Source: Symbiodinium natans (taxonomy: Eukaryota > Sar > Dinophyceae > Suessiales > Symbiodiniaceae). From it: a DNA stretch of 64,000 bases. How positions within the stretch are numbered: position 1 is the stretch's first letter; each line of letters begins with the position of its first letter. Below are positions 10,801-22,700 of this stretch, one piece after another. The notes under the pieces are model-generated. The model worked only from the letters and a program-made list of their open reading frames with translations. It made no database searches and was not told where the DNA came from. The stretch is from the NCBI GenBank assembly GCA_905221605.1, contig CAJNDS010002116.1, positions 547,741-611,740 on the forward strand. The letters are read 5' to 3'. The position numbers and the translations under genes were made by a program.

Positions 10801-12481
10801 AATGTAGGGCTTGCTGGTTTAGAATGTTTGTTTGTTGTTTTTTGTGTAGTGTTGTGTGCATTAGGCTTTGGGTGGGTTTAGTTGTTTAACGGTTTTTTTC
10901 CTACAGCCTCCTCCGGCCCCTAGCACCAAGCAAAAACCCAAAGTCTCTCCAAGCCCGCCAGCCTGTTGACTCTCAGTCAACAAGCCCCAAACCCCAAACC
11001 CTAAATTCTAAACCCTGAACCCCAAGCCTTAAACCTGCCGACTGTCTGGGCTTGCCCTTGATTTTTGAACCTTTTGTTGTTTTTTGTGTTTTGGGTTTTG
11101 TACGCCCCAAGGCCCTTAAACCCTTAACCCCCTGTGAGCCCCCTGCACCCCTTAACTCACCAGCCTTCTAAGCAGCAACCGCAAGCCCCTCTCAAATTAC
11201 AAGGTCCGTCGGCCCTAAGCCGTAAACCCCAAACCCACTAAGCCCCGTAACCCTAAACCCTGAACCCTAAACCCTGAACCCTAAACCCTAAGCCTAAACC
11301 CCCAAACCCGAAACCCTAAACCCCAAGCCCGAAACCCTAAACCCACCGAAGCTGCCGCAGGCGGTTAGCTTGCCCAGCCTCTTCCAAGAGGTGCCCAGCA
11401 AGAGCCATGCGCAAGCGCGGGGGGCTCGGCTGCTCTAGGAGTCCCGAGCTTGAGGGCAAAGACTGAGCGGGGCTTTTGGCTTAGGGTTTAGGGCCGTTTA
11501 GGGCTTAGGGCTTGGAGCTTAGGGCTTAGGGCTTAGGGTTTAGGGTTTAGGGTTCACGGTTTATGGTTTAGGGTTTAGGGTTTAGAGTTTAGGGGTTTAG
11601 GGGTGTAGGGGTTTAGGGGTTAAGGGGTTTGGGGGTTTCAGGAGTTTCGGCTTTTAGGGTTCAGGGCCCAGTGTTTTCCAAGCACTTGAAATGTTGAGGG
11701 GTTGAGTTTGCTTGAAGGTTCATCGGACTTTGTAACGACTCATAACTGGGCTTATGACTTACTTAAAATCCCTCGAACTGGAGCTACTTGGGTTACCCCA
11801 CTCAGAAGTCGGGTTATAAGCCCTGTTCTAAGTAGCTACTCAGGAAGCACGCTTCATGGGTCGTTCCCACCCAATGTTTCAACCCCAAACCCTAAACCCT
11901 AAACCCCAAACCCTAAACCCTAAACCCTAAACCCTGCACACACCCCGAGCGCTGCCTAGGCGGCTCGGCTATCCGCCCAGCGGCGAGGCCCGCGAACTGC
12001 AGTTTCTGCTTTTAGGGTTTGGGTTTTGGGTTTAGGGTTTAGGGTTTAGGGTTTAGGGTTTAGGGTTTAGGGTTTAGGGTTTAGGGTTTAGGGTGTAGGG
12101 TTTAGGGTTTAGATGGGTTTAGGGTTTAGGGTTTAGGCCCCAAAACAGGTTGGAAACCTTTTTAGGGACAAATGGCGCTGGGATTCCCCATACTGTAATA
12201 CTTTACTCTTAGTGATTGAGGCTATTGAGTTTCCAACTTTTTGGCTTCTACTCTAAGGCCCAAAAGTTCATGTTCAGGGACCTTCGGGGTTTGGGGTTTA
12301 TAGTGGCTGGTTTGCCGGGGCTTCGCTCAGGCTAAAGTCCTAAACCCTAAATTCTGCAGGCAGTTCTCTAAATTTGGATCCCTCTTGGGTCCTTGTGAAG
12401 CGGGTGCCGTATTATATAGAACCCAAAAGGGACCGAAATTTTGAGAGTTACCAACATCTCCTCCTGAATCGCACCCTGCAG
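7817..12481 (+). other. Region between the phosphatase and recognised HYDIN exons, with unplaced coding-like islands
   Basis: This 4.7-kb stretch has the same style as the flanking introns: telomere-like arrays in both orientations (7895-7995, 9478-9555, 9905-10007, 10553-10622, 11240-11345, 11478-11620, 11880-11937, 12011-12139), a poly-C run at 8040-8054 and a poly-G run at 10159-10183. Short GC-rich islands between arrays look like mini-exons. Examples are about 8070-8140 (ASEERRALALAEGAFARARL), 9272-9305, 10633-10690, 11360-11390 (AVSLPSLFQE before a GT) and 11950-12005. They may be 5' exons of the HYDIN-like gene or of a separate small gene. None matches a family I know, so I leave them unassigned. 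Confidence 0.45.
12011..12139. repeat. Telomere-like (TTTAGGG)n
   Basis: About 130 bp of nearly perfect G-strand heptamers upstream of the first recognised HYDIN exon. Confidence 0.93.
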
Positions 12482-15400
12482 AAGCAGTCGATCAAGCGGA
12501 CGCCCAGTCAGCTGCTGCTAGAGAAGCAGGAGGCGGTCGATGCTGCCAGGGAGGGTTTGGGGGGGCGACTTGAGGGGACGTTTGTGGTTTTCAGGGGCTA
12601 GTTAGTGTGCAGAGTTTGACCGATTTCTGTAGATTTCTCTACTCCCGAATGGGTAATCGTTGAGACGTTGTAACTGAGTACTAAGGGGCGATAGTAATAT
12701 TTGGGGCAAGTCCTCACGACCCTACATGTAACTACCCATGAACCTTCAAGAGCCCCCTCTGCCATGTTACCCCAAAGCCCCCCAGAACCCCCTCAAGCTA
12801 CCCAGAAAACATCTGAGTACAGCGACCCCATGCATCTCCCAGAAGACCCTACTAGGATCCAGTTTCGGTCCTCCCTGATAAGAGGCCCTTAAGGGGCACC
12901 CTCCCTGTTCCCACTTTACTCTTGGATCCTGCACTTCAAAACCTCTCCGCCGCCAGTTCAGCCTGGTTCAGACGGGCGTCCTCGCGAAACCCAAGTGCGC
13001 CCGGCGGCGTCTTGCACTCTTCGGCCCTGGCCCTTCTTTTTTCTTTTTGGGATGCAATCTGGGTTTGCTGTTTTGGGGTGTCTTGTGGGCTTTCCGGTTT
13101 ACAGGCCCGTTTTTGCTGCCCCCAAGTATCTTACACAGCTTGCTGCCCTCAGCCGCCTTAGCCGCCTTAGCCGCCTTAAGAGTTCTTCCTCTGAGCCCCC
13201 TAAACCCTAAACCAAACCCTAACACCCTACACCCTACACCCTACACCCTAAACCCTAAACCCTAAACCCTAAACCCTAAACCCTAAACCCTAAACCCTAA
13301 ACCCTAAACCCTAAACCCCCCCTGGCCAGGATTACAGGGTTTCACGACATCGCCCGGTTCTCGAACCACACCACGCCTGGCCCCCTGGGAGCTTCGCAGG
13401 GTTGAGTCGTTGAGGGAGCACACAGAGAGCCCTTTAACCTTAGTAGCTGAGTGAGTACACTTTACACTTTTTTGGGATAACATAATATAATCTCTACAAA
13501 ACTAAAAGTGTACACTTTTTGGGGGCTTATGAACTCAGCAACTAAGTAGCATAGGAGCTCCCTGTTGTCGTGAGCCCCCGTGCTCAGGTCGGTGGTGCCG
13601 ATCGACGTGCCGCTCTTTAGGCATCTCACGGATCCCGACATGCCTTGCGCAGCACGTGCGTCAGGGCTCTTCACTCTTGAGGGTTTAGGGTTTGGGGTTT
13701 TGGGTTTAGGGTTTAGGGTTTGGGGTTTAGGGTTTAGGGTTTAGGGTTTAAGGGTGGAGGAGGGAGACCTTCAGGAAGCCCTTCCTGAGTTCTTGCACAC
13801 CTCAACATCTCATTTGGACGCTTTCCATGCCCCTCTGCAAGTCGGCGCCCGAAGTCCTAAACCCTGAAGCCCCAAACCCTGGGACCCCCTGAACCTGAAG
13901 CCCGAAACCCTAGAACCCTTAAGCCCTGAACCCTAAACCCTGCAGCATGTAGTCCCCGAGCCTCATTTGATCTGATTCGCAGTGTGCATCCGCCTGTCAT
14001 CGCCTTCGTCGAGTTCGAGGGCCTCCAGACGTATGAGGCCTGGAGGGGGCTTTGGCTTTGGGGTTGGGGTGGATTCAGCTTCCAGCCAAGTGTGGGTGTT
14101 GATTCTAACTCCTCGCCGCAGACCACGGTCACGCTCCGAAACATGGACAACGTCGCGCGGCGGGTCAAGGCAGGGGGATCTGAGGGAGTCCCGGCCCCCT
14201 GAACTTGTCAGATGTGGGCTGGGCTTCAGGTCAACGGGAGCAACTCGCTTCACCAAGCGGCAGAACTCCTGTCAGGTATGCCCACCTGACAGTCCATATT
14301 TCGAGCCGGAGCCTCAAAACGACTTTGGACGCCAGGGGAAGCCTACAGATGTTCCAGGCTGAATGCAGAGCCCAAATCCTAAACCCTGAACTCTTAAACT
14401 ACCCTGAACTACCCTGAACTACCCTGAACTACCCTACACTACCCTACACTACCCTAAACTACCCTGAACTACCCTGAACTACCCTAAACTACCCTAAACT
14501 ACCCTAAACTACCCTAAACTACCCTAAACTACCTAACCTAAACTACCCGAAGCTCCCAAACAAACCCCAATCTCTATTCCTACAACCCTAGAGGCCCAAA
14601 AGCGTCAGACCCCTGAGCCACCCGCCGATTCTTCGCGCCACGACGTTCCGAGGCTCCTGCCCGGCCGGCGCGTAGCCAAGTGTGGCGCCATAGCAACGAC
14701 GGACGTTGGCAGAGACAAGGCTGGGCTTAGGGTTTAAGGCTCAGGGCTTCGGTGTTAAGGGCTCAGGGCTTGGGGTTGAAGGCTTATATAGGAGGGTTGT
14801 TTTGGGGCTGCAGCAGTGGCAGTTTTTTTCAACGAGGGCCCTGCATCTCGTGACATTTTTGTGTGCAGGGCGTGTAGGCTTCAGCCGTGGCAGGTGGCTC
14901 CCGGCATGGAGGTCTCCTACGTCGTGCGGTTCAAGCCCGACGCAAGGCCTCGGCGGGGCGCTTGAAAAAACCCTATTCCCCGCAAAACACCCAAAAACTC
15001 TTAAACAGCCAAAAAAAGCTAAAAACCCTAAAGCTCTAACACATCCCTAAAGACCCACAAAACCCTAAGGAGGAGTTCTCGGTCTCAGAAGCCCTATGAG
15101 CACTCCCCTGGCAGGCTAGACTACAGCTACGACCTCAAAGTCGTCGGGGCCTTGGTTCCTTGCCATCGGCTTGTCCTCTCTGTATAAGAAGGAGTATACT
15201 CCGTGATAGAATTTAAAGAGTCCACAGTTGTGCGGTACAGTTGAAGTAGATCTCAGATGGAAAGCACTCTAAAATGGAGACCTGGAGACCCCAAAGGGGC
15301 GATAATTGAGACTAAACCCCGCACCTGTCCTTGAAGTCGGAGCGCTGGGTCAAGCTGCCGAGGTCACAGAAAGGGAAGAGTTCAGGCGCCGCACCTGAGA

Positions 15401-16715
15401 GTTGAAGCACAGAGCGGATTCCCACAACCCTCAACCCTGGACCCTAACTTCCTCGGCAAGCCCAGAGCTTGAAAATCCGGGCCTCCTTCGGACCCCCTTG
15501 AGCCCGAGTCCACTCTGCGAAAGCCGGCAAGCCCTTTCTGGGTTCTTGTGAAGCAACTCAAATTATCACCTCACCACAGTGAGGAAACCACAGTATTGAC
15601 ATCCATACCCTGCTAGCTGAATTGCACATCCTTAACAGCAGCCCTGTTGAGTCCCACGCCAACCCCGGTCTCCTATCTAAACACTAAACCCTAAACCGTA
15701 AATCCTAAATCCGAAACCTTAAACCCGAAACCCTAAACCCTATAAACCCCCTAAACCCTAAACCCCTCAATGCCCTGCAGTGTGCCTGTCCGGGCCTCCG
15801 GCGGCTCCGCCCTCCTGGACTTCCCGGACGCCAGGGGCGCCCAGTTCGAGGGAGAGGGTGTTTAGGATTTAGGGTTTAGGGCCGTTTAGGGTTTAGGGTT
15901 TAGGATGTAGGGTTTAGGGTTTAGGGGTTTAGGGGGTTGAGGGTTTAGGGTTTAGGGTCAGGGCTTGGGGTTTTGAATCCCTTTCGCTTGGTCGAGGGTT
16001 TCGGGCTTCATGGTGTGTGTGACTTGGGGTGGGGGTTAAGGCCTCTAAGAATCTTTGCTTTGGGATGTTATGGTTTCAATTTCTTGCCCTTCTCGGCGGA
16101 TGAGCAAATGTGGGATTCGGGCTTTAGATTGGGATAACAGATGCGAGAATGGCTAGACATCTTTGTGTACCCTTGTTCATAGCTTTTTACAGATTGCTGC
16201 TAGTGCTGGAGGGACGCATGCAGATGGAGTCCTGACATTCGAGACGACGCCGAGGTGGTAGACTTTGGCGACGAGTGCATGGTTGGCCACAAGGCCAAGC
16301 TGGCAAGCTCGAGGGCTCATTTAATTCAAGATTGATGGTGCCTCATGCGGGATGGAGGGCTTGGAGGAGGAGTTGTATGGAGATGCCGCACTGTCCTGGA
16401 ACTAAATGCAGCTCAACATGCCAGCAGTCCACAATCATGGCTGTCCAGAACCCCTATGCACGTCATCATGACAACGCTTGTGCTCTGGCCGTTCCCCAAT
16501 CGGGGCACCCGGTCCTTGGAGCATGACCCAACCCCCAGCTGCGTAGAGTATGGAGTTTTCGACGTCATGGAATATGCAGCAAGCCTTATCATACCCCCCC
16601 CCTAATGTCTAAGCTCCGGTCCTCGCCCCCTGGTGCAGTGCGAGCGCACTGTGCTCGTGCGCAACGTGGGCGACCGAGCCTCCAAGCTACTCTGCAAGAC
16701 CACCGCGCCCTTCAG
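12482..16715 (+). CDS. HYDIN exon block A (N-terminus and first ASH-type domain)
   Basis: Exons by phase: 12482-about 12543 (KRTPSQLLLEKQ, like the TPSxFLKEM start region of HYDIN), a possible one near 12957-12995, then 13588-13620, 13983-14037, 14122-14169, 14276-14304, 14653-14674, 14894-14946, 15115-about 15145, 15337-about 15362, 15781-15829, 16255-16293 and 16639-16715. Together they give the pattern of one ASH domain: a VxFxxF strand, LRNxD, SPYF, VAPG, VxFKP, YxYDL, VPVRASG, LLDFPD. Next comes the opening of the following domain (VVDFGDECMVGHK, RTVLVRNVGD). Donors are GC except GT at 16716, with 15146 unclear. The exon at 14653 is only about 22 nt long. Confidence 0.8.
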
Positions 16716-19700
16716 GTGCGCTCGGGAGGGCTGGCGGGGGCAGGATGCCATTTAAGGGTTTGAGGTATGTATTTCACTCCATCCAATCAGGAGGGATGTG
16801 ATTCCATTTTGTTGCTGTTTTGGGTGGCACTTAGAGGATAGTCCAGTCGAAGCCAGCGACGAGCATGTTGGGCCTGCTGCAGCGTGGGGATCAAACATGC
16901 GCTGCATCGGCCACTTCTTCAGGCGGCCTTGGCCGCTTCACCTTGACCTTCTGCAGGTGCGAGGGACCTCGAGTGGCTGGCAGGTCAGCTCGCATGGCCG
17001 TGTTCGAAGTTGTGTTGGCCGGGTCAGTTTCGGGACCATGCACGCCTCCGGATACCGCAGGGTACGAATTTCAGGACAACCTATTTATGTCCACCGGCTG
17101 GTGGCTGCTGCATTCCTTGGCCCCCTCCCACATCCAAACTGCTGGCAGGTGAACCACTTGGACCTCAACCCCAGCAACAACTGCGTAGCAAATCTTCAGT
17201 ATGCAACTCCTGCGGAGAATCAGGTACATGCTTGGGCCACCAACCCGAGCCGACAGGCAAGTGCTGGCAAGGCTGTCTTGTGGCGGTCCTGCGGTGAAGA
17301 GTCCTGGACGTTTTGCTCATCGCACAAGCAGGCTTCAAAGCTGCTGGGTGTTCGGCACGAGGCAATCTCAAAATGCTGCCATGGCTTGCAAAGGAAGTCC
17401 CAGGGCAATGGTACTTGGTACGAGTTCAGGCCACCCCCTGCAGACCAGTCGCTGCTACTTGGGGAGGTGTGGCAGTCTGCGCGGTATCCAGGAGATCATG
17501 GAAGGATTGAGAACCTTTCGGTCAGCAACCATGGCCGGGTTGCACAAGACAGGCGCCACTTCACAGGGGCCAGCTACGGCACTCGCCTGAGTACTGGGTA
17601 CCATGTTGTCATCAGAGCCGGCAGGACCTTGATGGTTCACCGGCTGGTTGCTGCGACCTTCCTCGGTGATCCGGCGTCACCCGATCACGAGGTCAACCAC
17701 AAGGATGCCGATCCAGGGAACAACCATGTGCAAAATCTAGAGTATGTCACGCGGTCTGAGAACATGAAACACTCGTGGCAGCTAAGGCCGAAAGCCTTGC
17801 GCAAGTCGCCCAATTGCAAGGCCGTGCAGGCTCGTTTGATCGCGGAGGACTCTCCTGAAGCGCCTTGGCTGGACTTCGACTCGATCGTTGCAGCGTCGGC
17901 GCACACCGGCGTCCACAGTGCCACAGTCTCCCGCATCTGCAGGGGACTCCAGGGCAGTGCGTCCTGGGAGTTCCGATTCTCTGTGGAGGAGCAGCTTCCG
18001 GGCGAAGAGTGGCGCCCTGTGGTGCTGGAAGGCGCACGCCGACCTGCACACCGACGTGCACGCTGAGCCTTGAGATTCGTTTTTTGTCTGCAGCCTTCTT
18101 CTGAGAGGCTGATTGACCAGGTGGGCTTTGCACTGGCTATTGTGTGGCAGGTCAGGTTGCTTCGAGATGGAGCGCCAGGCGTGGACATTCCTGCAGGCTC
18201 TAGACCGCGCCGTGGCGCCTGCATGTTGTGTCTGCAAGGCAAGAAAATATGCAGACAAGGTACTGTGGACGGGTGAGCTCGGGAGATCAAAATTGTCATG
18301 GAGTTGCTGAAGTGTGTGGACAGGAAAGGCAAGGCGACGTGGCCGAAACAGAGTCCACTTTGGCACTGCTCAAAATTCTGGGGGCTTCCCGAAATTAGGG
18401 ATCCTTTTAAGGGAGGCCCCACTATACTTGGGGCTTTACAAGGGACCCTAGCGGCACGAGCCCTTTGAGAACCTTGCCACCCAGAGCCGCCTCACGGGTC
18501 AACTCCCAGCTTCCACAAAGATTTCCGGAGCCTCCCTCTGGGTTTCTGGAAAGCTTCAGGGATTCAGGGGTTGCAGGGTTGAGATGAAGATGCAGATTTC
18601 GGATCCCTCCGCGGCATCTAGCGTGCGAGCCGCCCACACCGTGCGGCCACGGAGAGCTTTCTGCGGCTTCTGACATGATGCATTTTGTTTCGGGAAAAAG
18701 AATCACTGCAGCAAAGTGCCAGCTGCCTGGCCGCTTTGCCTGGACTTCGTGGCAGTGGCGATGGACCTGTGACTGGAAGGTGAGCTCTTGCGGACGCGTT
18801 CAGAACTCCTTTGGTAGGATCAGTTATGGCACATTGCTTGACTCAGGCTATCGCAGCGTGCATATCGAGAAGCGAAACTACCTCGTGCACCGGCTGGTGG
18901 CTGCAGCGTTTCTGGGCCCTGCGCCAGATCCGAGCTGCTGGCAGGTGAACCACGTGGACTGTGATCCCGCAAACAACCAGGTGAGAAATCTGCAGTATGT
19001 AACCCATGGGCAAAATCAGAAGCATTCTTGGGCAGCAAACCCCAGCCGACGTTCAAAGATTTCAAATGCTGCCATGTTGAGCAAAGCCGTTTTGTGGCGG
19101 CCCTGTGGAGAAGAGTCTTGGACATTCTGCGCTTCGCAAAGTGAAGCTGCAAGGCTGCTGGGTGTTCCGCAAGGAGCGGTATCAAGCTGCTGCCGCGGCT
19201 TGCAGCTGAAGTCGCGTGGTGGTGGTGTCTGGTACGAGTTCAAGCCGGCTGCAGCAGATTCCTCCGCAGATCACTCGCTGTTGCTCGGAGAGGTCTGGCA
19301 GCCCGCACGGTACCCAGGACGTCGTGGAAGGATTGAAAACCTTGTAGTCAGCAACCATGGTCGGGTTGCGCAAGAGATGCAAGGGAGTTGCAATCCAGCA
19401 GACATGCATCGTGGCACGCGCATGAGGAGCGGCTACTACATTGTAACCAGGGCTGGCAGGAGTTTGTTTGTGCACCGGCTGGTGGCTGCGACCTTTCTTG
19501 GTCAGTCACCATCGGCAGATCACCAGGTCAATCACAAAGACTCGAATCGCGGAAACAACCACATTCAAATCTGGAGTATGTCACGCCGGCTGAGAACATG
19601 CGGCACGCGTATGCGCAGCGTGTGGGACAGGATCCGAAGCCAAGAACCCCCAAGCCGGTGCTGGCCCGTCTCCGGGGAGGCGACGGATCCTGGCTGGAGT

Positions 19701-22700
19701 TTGAGTCGATCAAGGCAGCGGCTGCCCACACAGGGATCAATCGGGCCAAGCTCTCCCGCATCTGCCACAGGCTTGACACCGCCATTTCTTGGGAGTTCCG
19801 GTTCGCGCCCGAGGTGCTGCTGCCGGGCGAAGAGTGGCGCCCGGTGGTGCTGCAGGGCGTGAAGCGACCTTCGAGTTGAGCGCCACTGAAACCTCAGGGC
19901 TGGTCAATGTCACCACCATCGGACCCCCCTCGACTTTGATTCCGTGCCCTTCTTCCGATGTTTTGTGCAGCGTTGTGCAGGTTGAGGTCCGCATCCAGAA
20001 TTGCAACTGTGCACGACAGTCCACGCGCGAGCAGTACTAACCATCCAAATCAAGCCGTGCTAGTAACTCGACATGCCGACCTCAACGTCCCTTAAGGAGC
20101 CCTAAACCTAAGCCTAACCTGTAAACTCTAGGCCCTCATCCCTAAAACCTAAGCCCCAAACCCTAAGCCTTCCTTCGCTTTCTCTTTTCCTCTCTTTGTC
20201 TCTCCCCTCGCCAGCATCGAAGTGCCGGACGGGTTCCTGGAGGAGGGCGCCGCCTGCCAGGTGCGTGGAGATCAATTCTTGTTAATGATCTCTTGTTTTA
20301 TGAGTAGGGTTGCAGGCTTTAGGGGTGTACGGTACTCGTAGAAAGGGACCCATATTGGAGGCCATTTCAATCATTCTCTTACAGCTTCCCCTCCCCCTAA
20401 GGCCTGCTCCCACCCTAACCCCCGAACCCTAAACCCTAAGCGCTAAGCCCTAAACCCCCACACACAAAGGAAGCGCTGGCGACCTGCCAGGTGTCGATCT
20501 TTTTCACGCCGCCGCGGGCGGAAAGCTACGAATGCGATCTGCATATCAAGCCGTGGCCCTGGGGCTCAAGCCTTTCAGGGTTTCGGGTGGTTTCGGCTTC
20601 TGGCTTCTAGGACACCTGGCTTTGGGTTTTGGGTACCAAATCCTGAACCCCTAAACCCCACTAGACCTGCGCCTGGTAGGACCGCTGCTTCGGGCTGCCT
20701 GGGCTTGGCTTTTTGGTTGTCTGGGTTTAGCTTCCCGGGGTGACTGATTTTGTTTTTGGGATGCTTGTGTGGATGCTCTGCGTTTGTGCTTCGGTGTTCG
20801 GAGTGGATGTGAGCCCAAGCCTACGCAGCCCCCGATCTCTTGCAGCCAGCAACGTGGGTGGCTCAGGTACGGAGAGATGGAGGCAGTTGCCACTCTCCGT
20901 GGTCAAGCCTGCAATGCAGAGGCTGGGCTTTCGTAGTGGGTAGCTTGAGGCGTGCTTGTGTGTGCAAAGATCACTGGCATCGTGCCGGCACGACAAGTGA
21001 AGACTCATGCTCATGACTGCACTGCCTTAAACGGATGATTCCCAAGGAGCCTTCTGCAAACTGCGCGCGAGGGCCCCCAAACCACAAAGTTGAGAGGCTA
21101 TATAGCCTGCTCTAAAAGTGCGCAACTAGGCATTTTCATAAACTCTTGCTCGATAAAGCAATACAGGAGTTAATGCAGTAGAACAATAAGATGAGTAGCA
21201 TCGCATGGTCAGTCCTGCAGTTTCTTGTCCCTCTTGAATCCCCTTCATCACAAGGAGCCGCATTCTGACACTGATCCCAATGGTCGGTCGGTAGGGCACT
21301 TCAGGGATACCTCTTGGGATGCGGGGGCTTCATGCATCTTCACGTGGAAGCTGCAGGTTTCACTGTCTCACAGTCTGCTGCTCATTGAGGACAGGGCGCG
21401 CTTGCCGCACCTTCGCCCCTTGCAACGTGCGTTCGTGGGACCCTGGAGCTCCTCTCAGCCCGAAACTAGACCGACCCTAAATCCTAAGCCCTAAACCCTA
21501 AAGTGCTGGTTGGTACTAACCGGGACCAGCGAGTTCTTTCCCCTGAGTCCTTGATGATACCAAGCCCTATATTAAGTTTCCCTAAGCCCTAAAGTCTAAC
21601 CCTATTCAATTGAAGTCGGCCACAAAATCAAACAGGACACCTACGTTGGATTGGAGTCCCAGGGCGTGGTCACCATTAGAAACGACTCGGACGTGCCGAT
21701 TGATTTCAGGCCCGCCGGAAAACCCTAAACCCTAAACTCTAAACCATAAAGCCGTACGCCTCAAAGCCTGAAGCCCTAAAGCCCTAGAGCCTAAACCTGT
21801 AGTCTGGCATTTCTGAGCGGAAGCGCCGCAGCACATGCCTTAGGTCCTTGACATGGTTCTTAGAGCATAGATTAACCAGGACCACCAAGGCCACCTAAAC
21901 CCTGAACCCTGAACCCTAACCCCTAAACCCTTCAGCCCCAAGACCCCGAATAATCTGCCCCAGTTGGCGCCTGTTCGCCTCCACGATGGAGGAGGCCCAG
22001 CATAGGCCGGCTCGTGGGCATGGGTTGGGGTGCCAGGGCTTCGGCTGAGGGGCCTTGCCATGTACAAACTTTGTCATGAGACTTCTGGGCGTCGGGGAGC
22101 TGAACATGCATTGCGCATCTTGTCTAGGAAGGCTGGTGGTGCCCTTATGGCTCATCCGCCCCTAACATCCTGAACCCTTATCAGAAACTCTGGATGGTCA
22201 TGGTGGCTCGCAGGATCTTTCCTTCTGAGAATTTCGGGGTTCCGCGTTCAGGCTCAGGGTTGAGGGCTTTGGGTCCCGGAACTTCCCTTCTTGTGTCGGT
22301 TGCGCAGGTCGGGGTTCCTGACATCCCCTTATGGATGCCTGTTTAGAAGAGGTTCCTGAGCGAAAAGGCTCCAATATCGGAAGAGCTCCCAGATGTCTGC
22401 GAGGTTGGCCCTACACCAACAGCTGAAAGTAGAGGAGATGGACGAGGCCGCCCGTCCAAACTCTGAACCTTGATTTCGGGAAGCTGCCCAGGTCTGGCCA
22501 TTGTCGTTTAGGGTTCAAGGGTTTAAAGGGTTCAAGGGTTGAAGGGTTGAGGGTTTAGGGCTTTAGGGGTTTAGGGTTTACGGGCTTCTGATGTGCCAGC
22601 TTGTGGCCCTGTCCTGCACGCTCGGAGCTCTACACCCTAGCCGGAGCCTCAAAAGCCATTCAAGCCAGCGCCCCAAGCCGGAAACTCAACCCCGAAGTTT

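Larger units (their letters stand above)
16716..20214 (+). other. HYDIN intron (GT-AG) carrying two HNH genes in tandem
   Basis: Exon 16639-16715 ends in AG after TTC. Exon 20215-20260 supplies the C that completes Ser, giving PFSIEVPDGFLEEG, which matches HYDIN (PFSIEP...). The 3.5-kb intron holds HNH copies 2 and 3 in the sense direction, about 610 bp apart. That spacer has no repeats I recognise. Confidence 0.82.
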
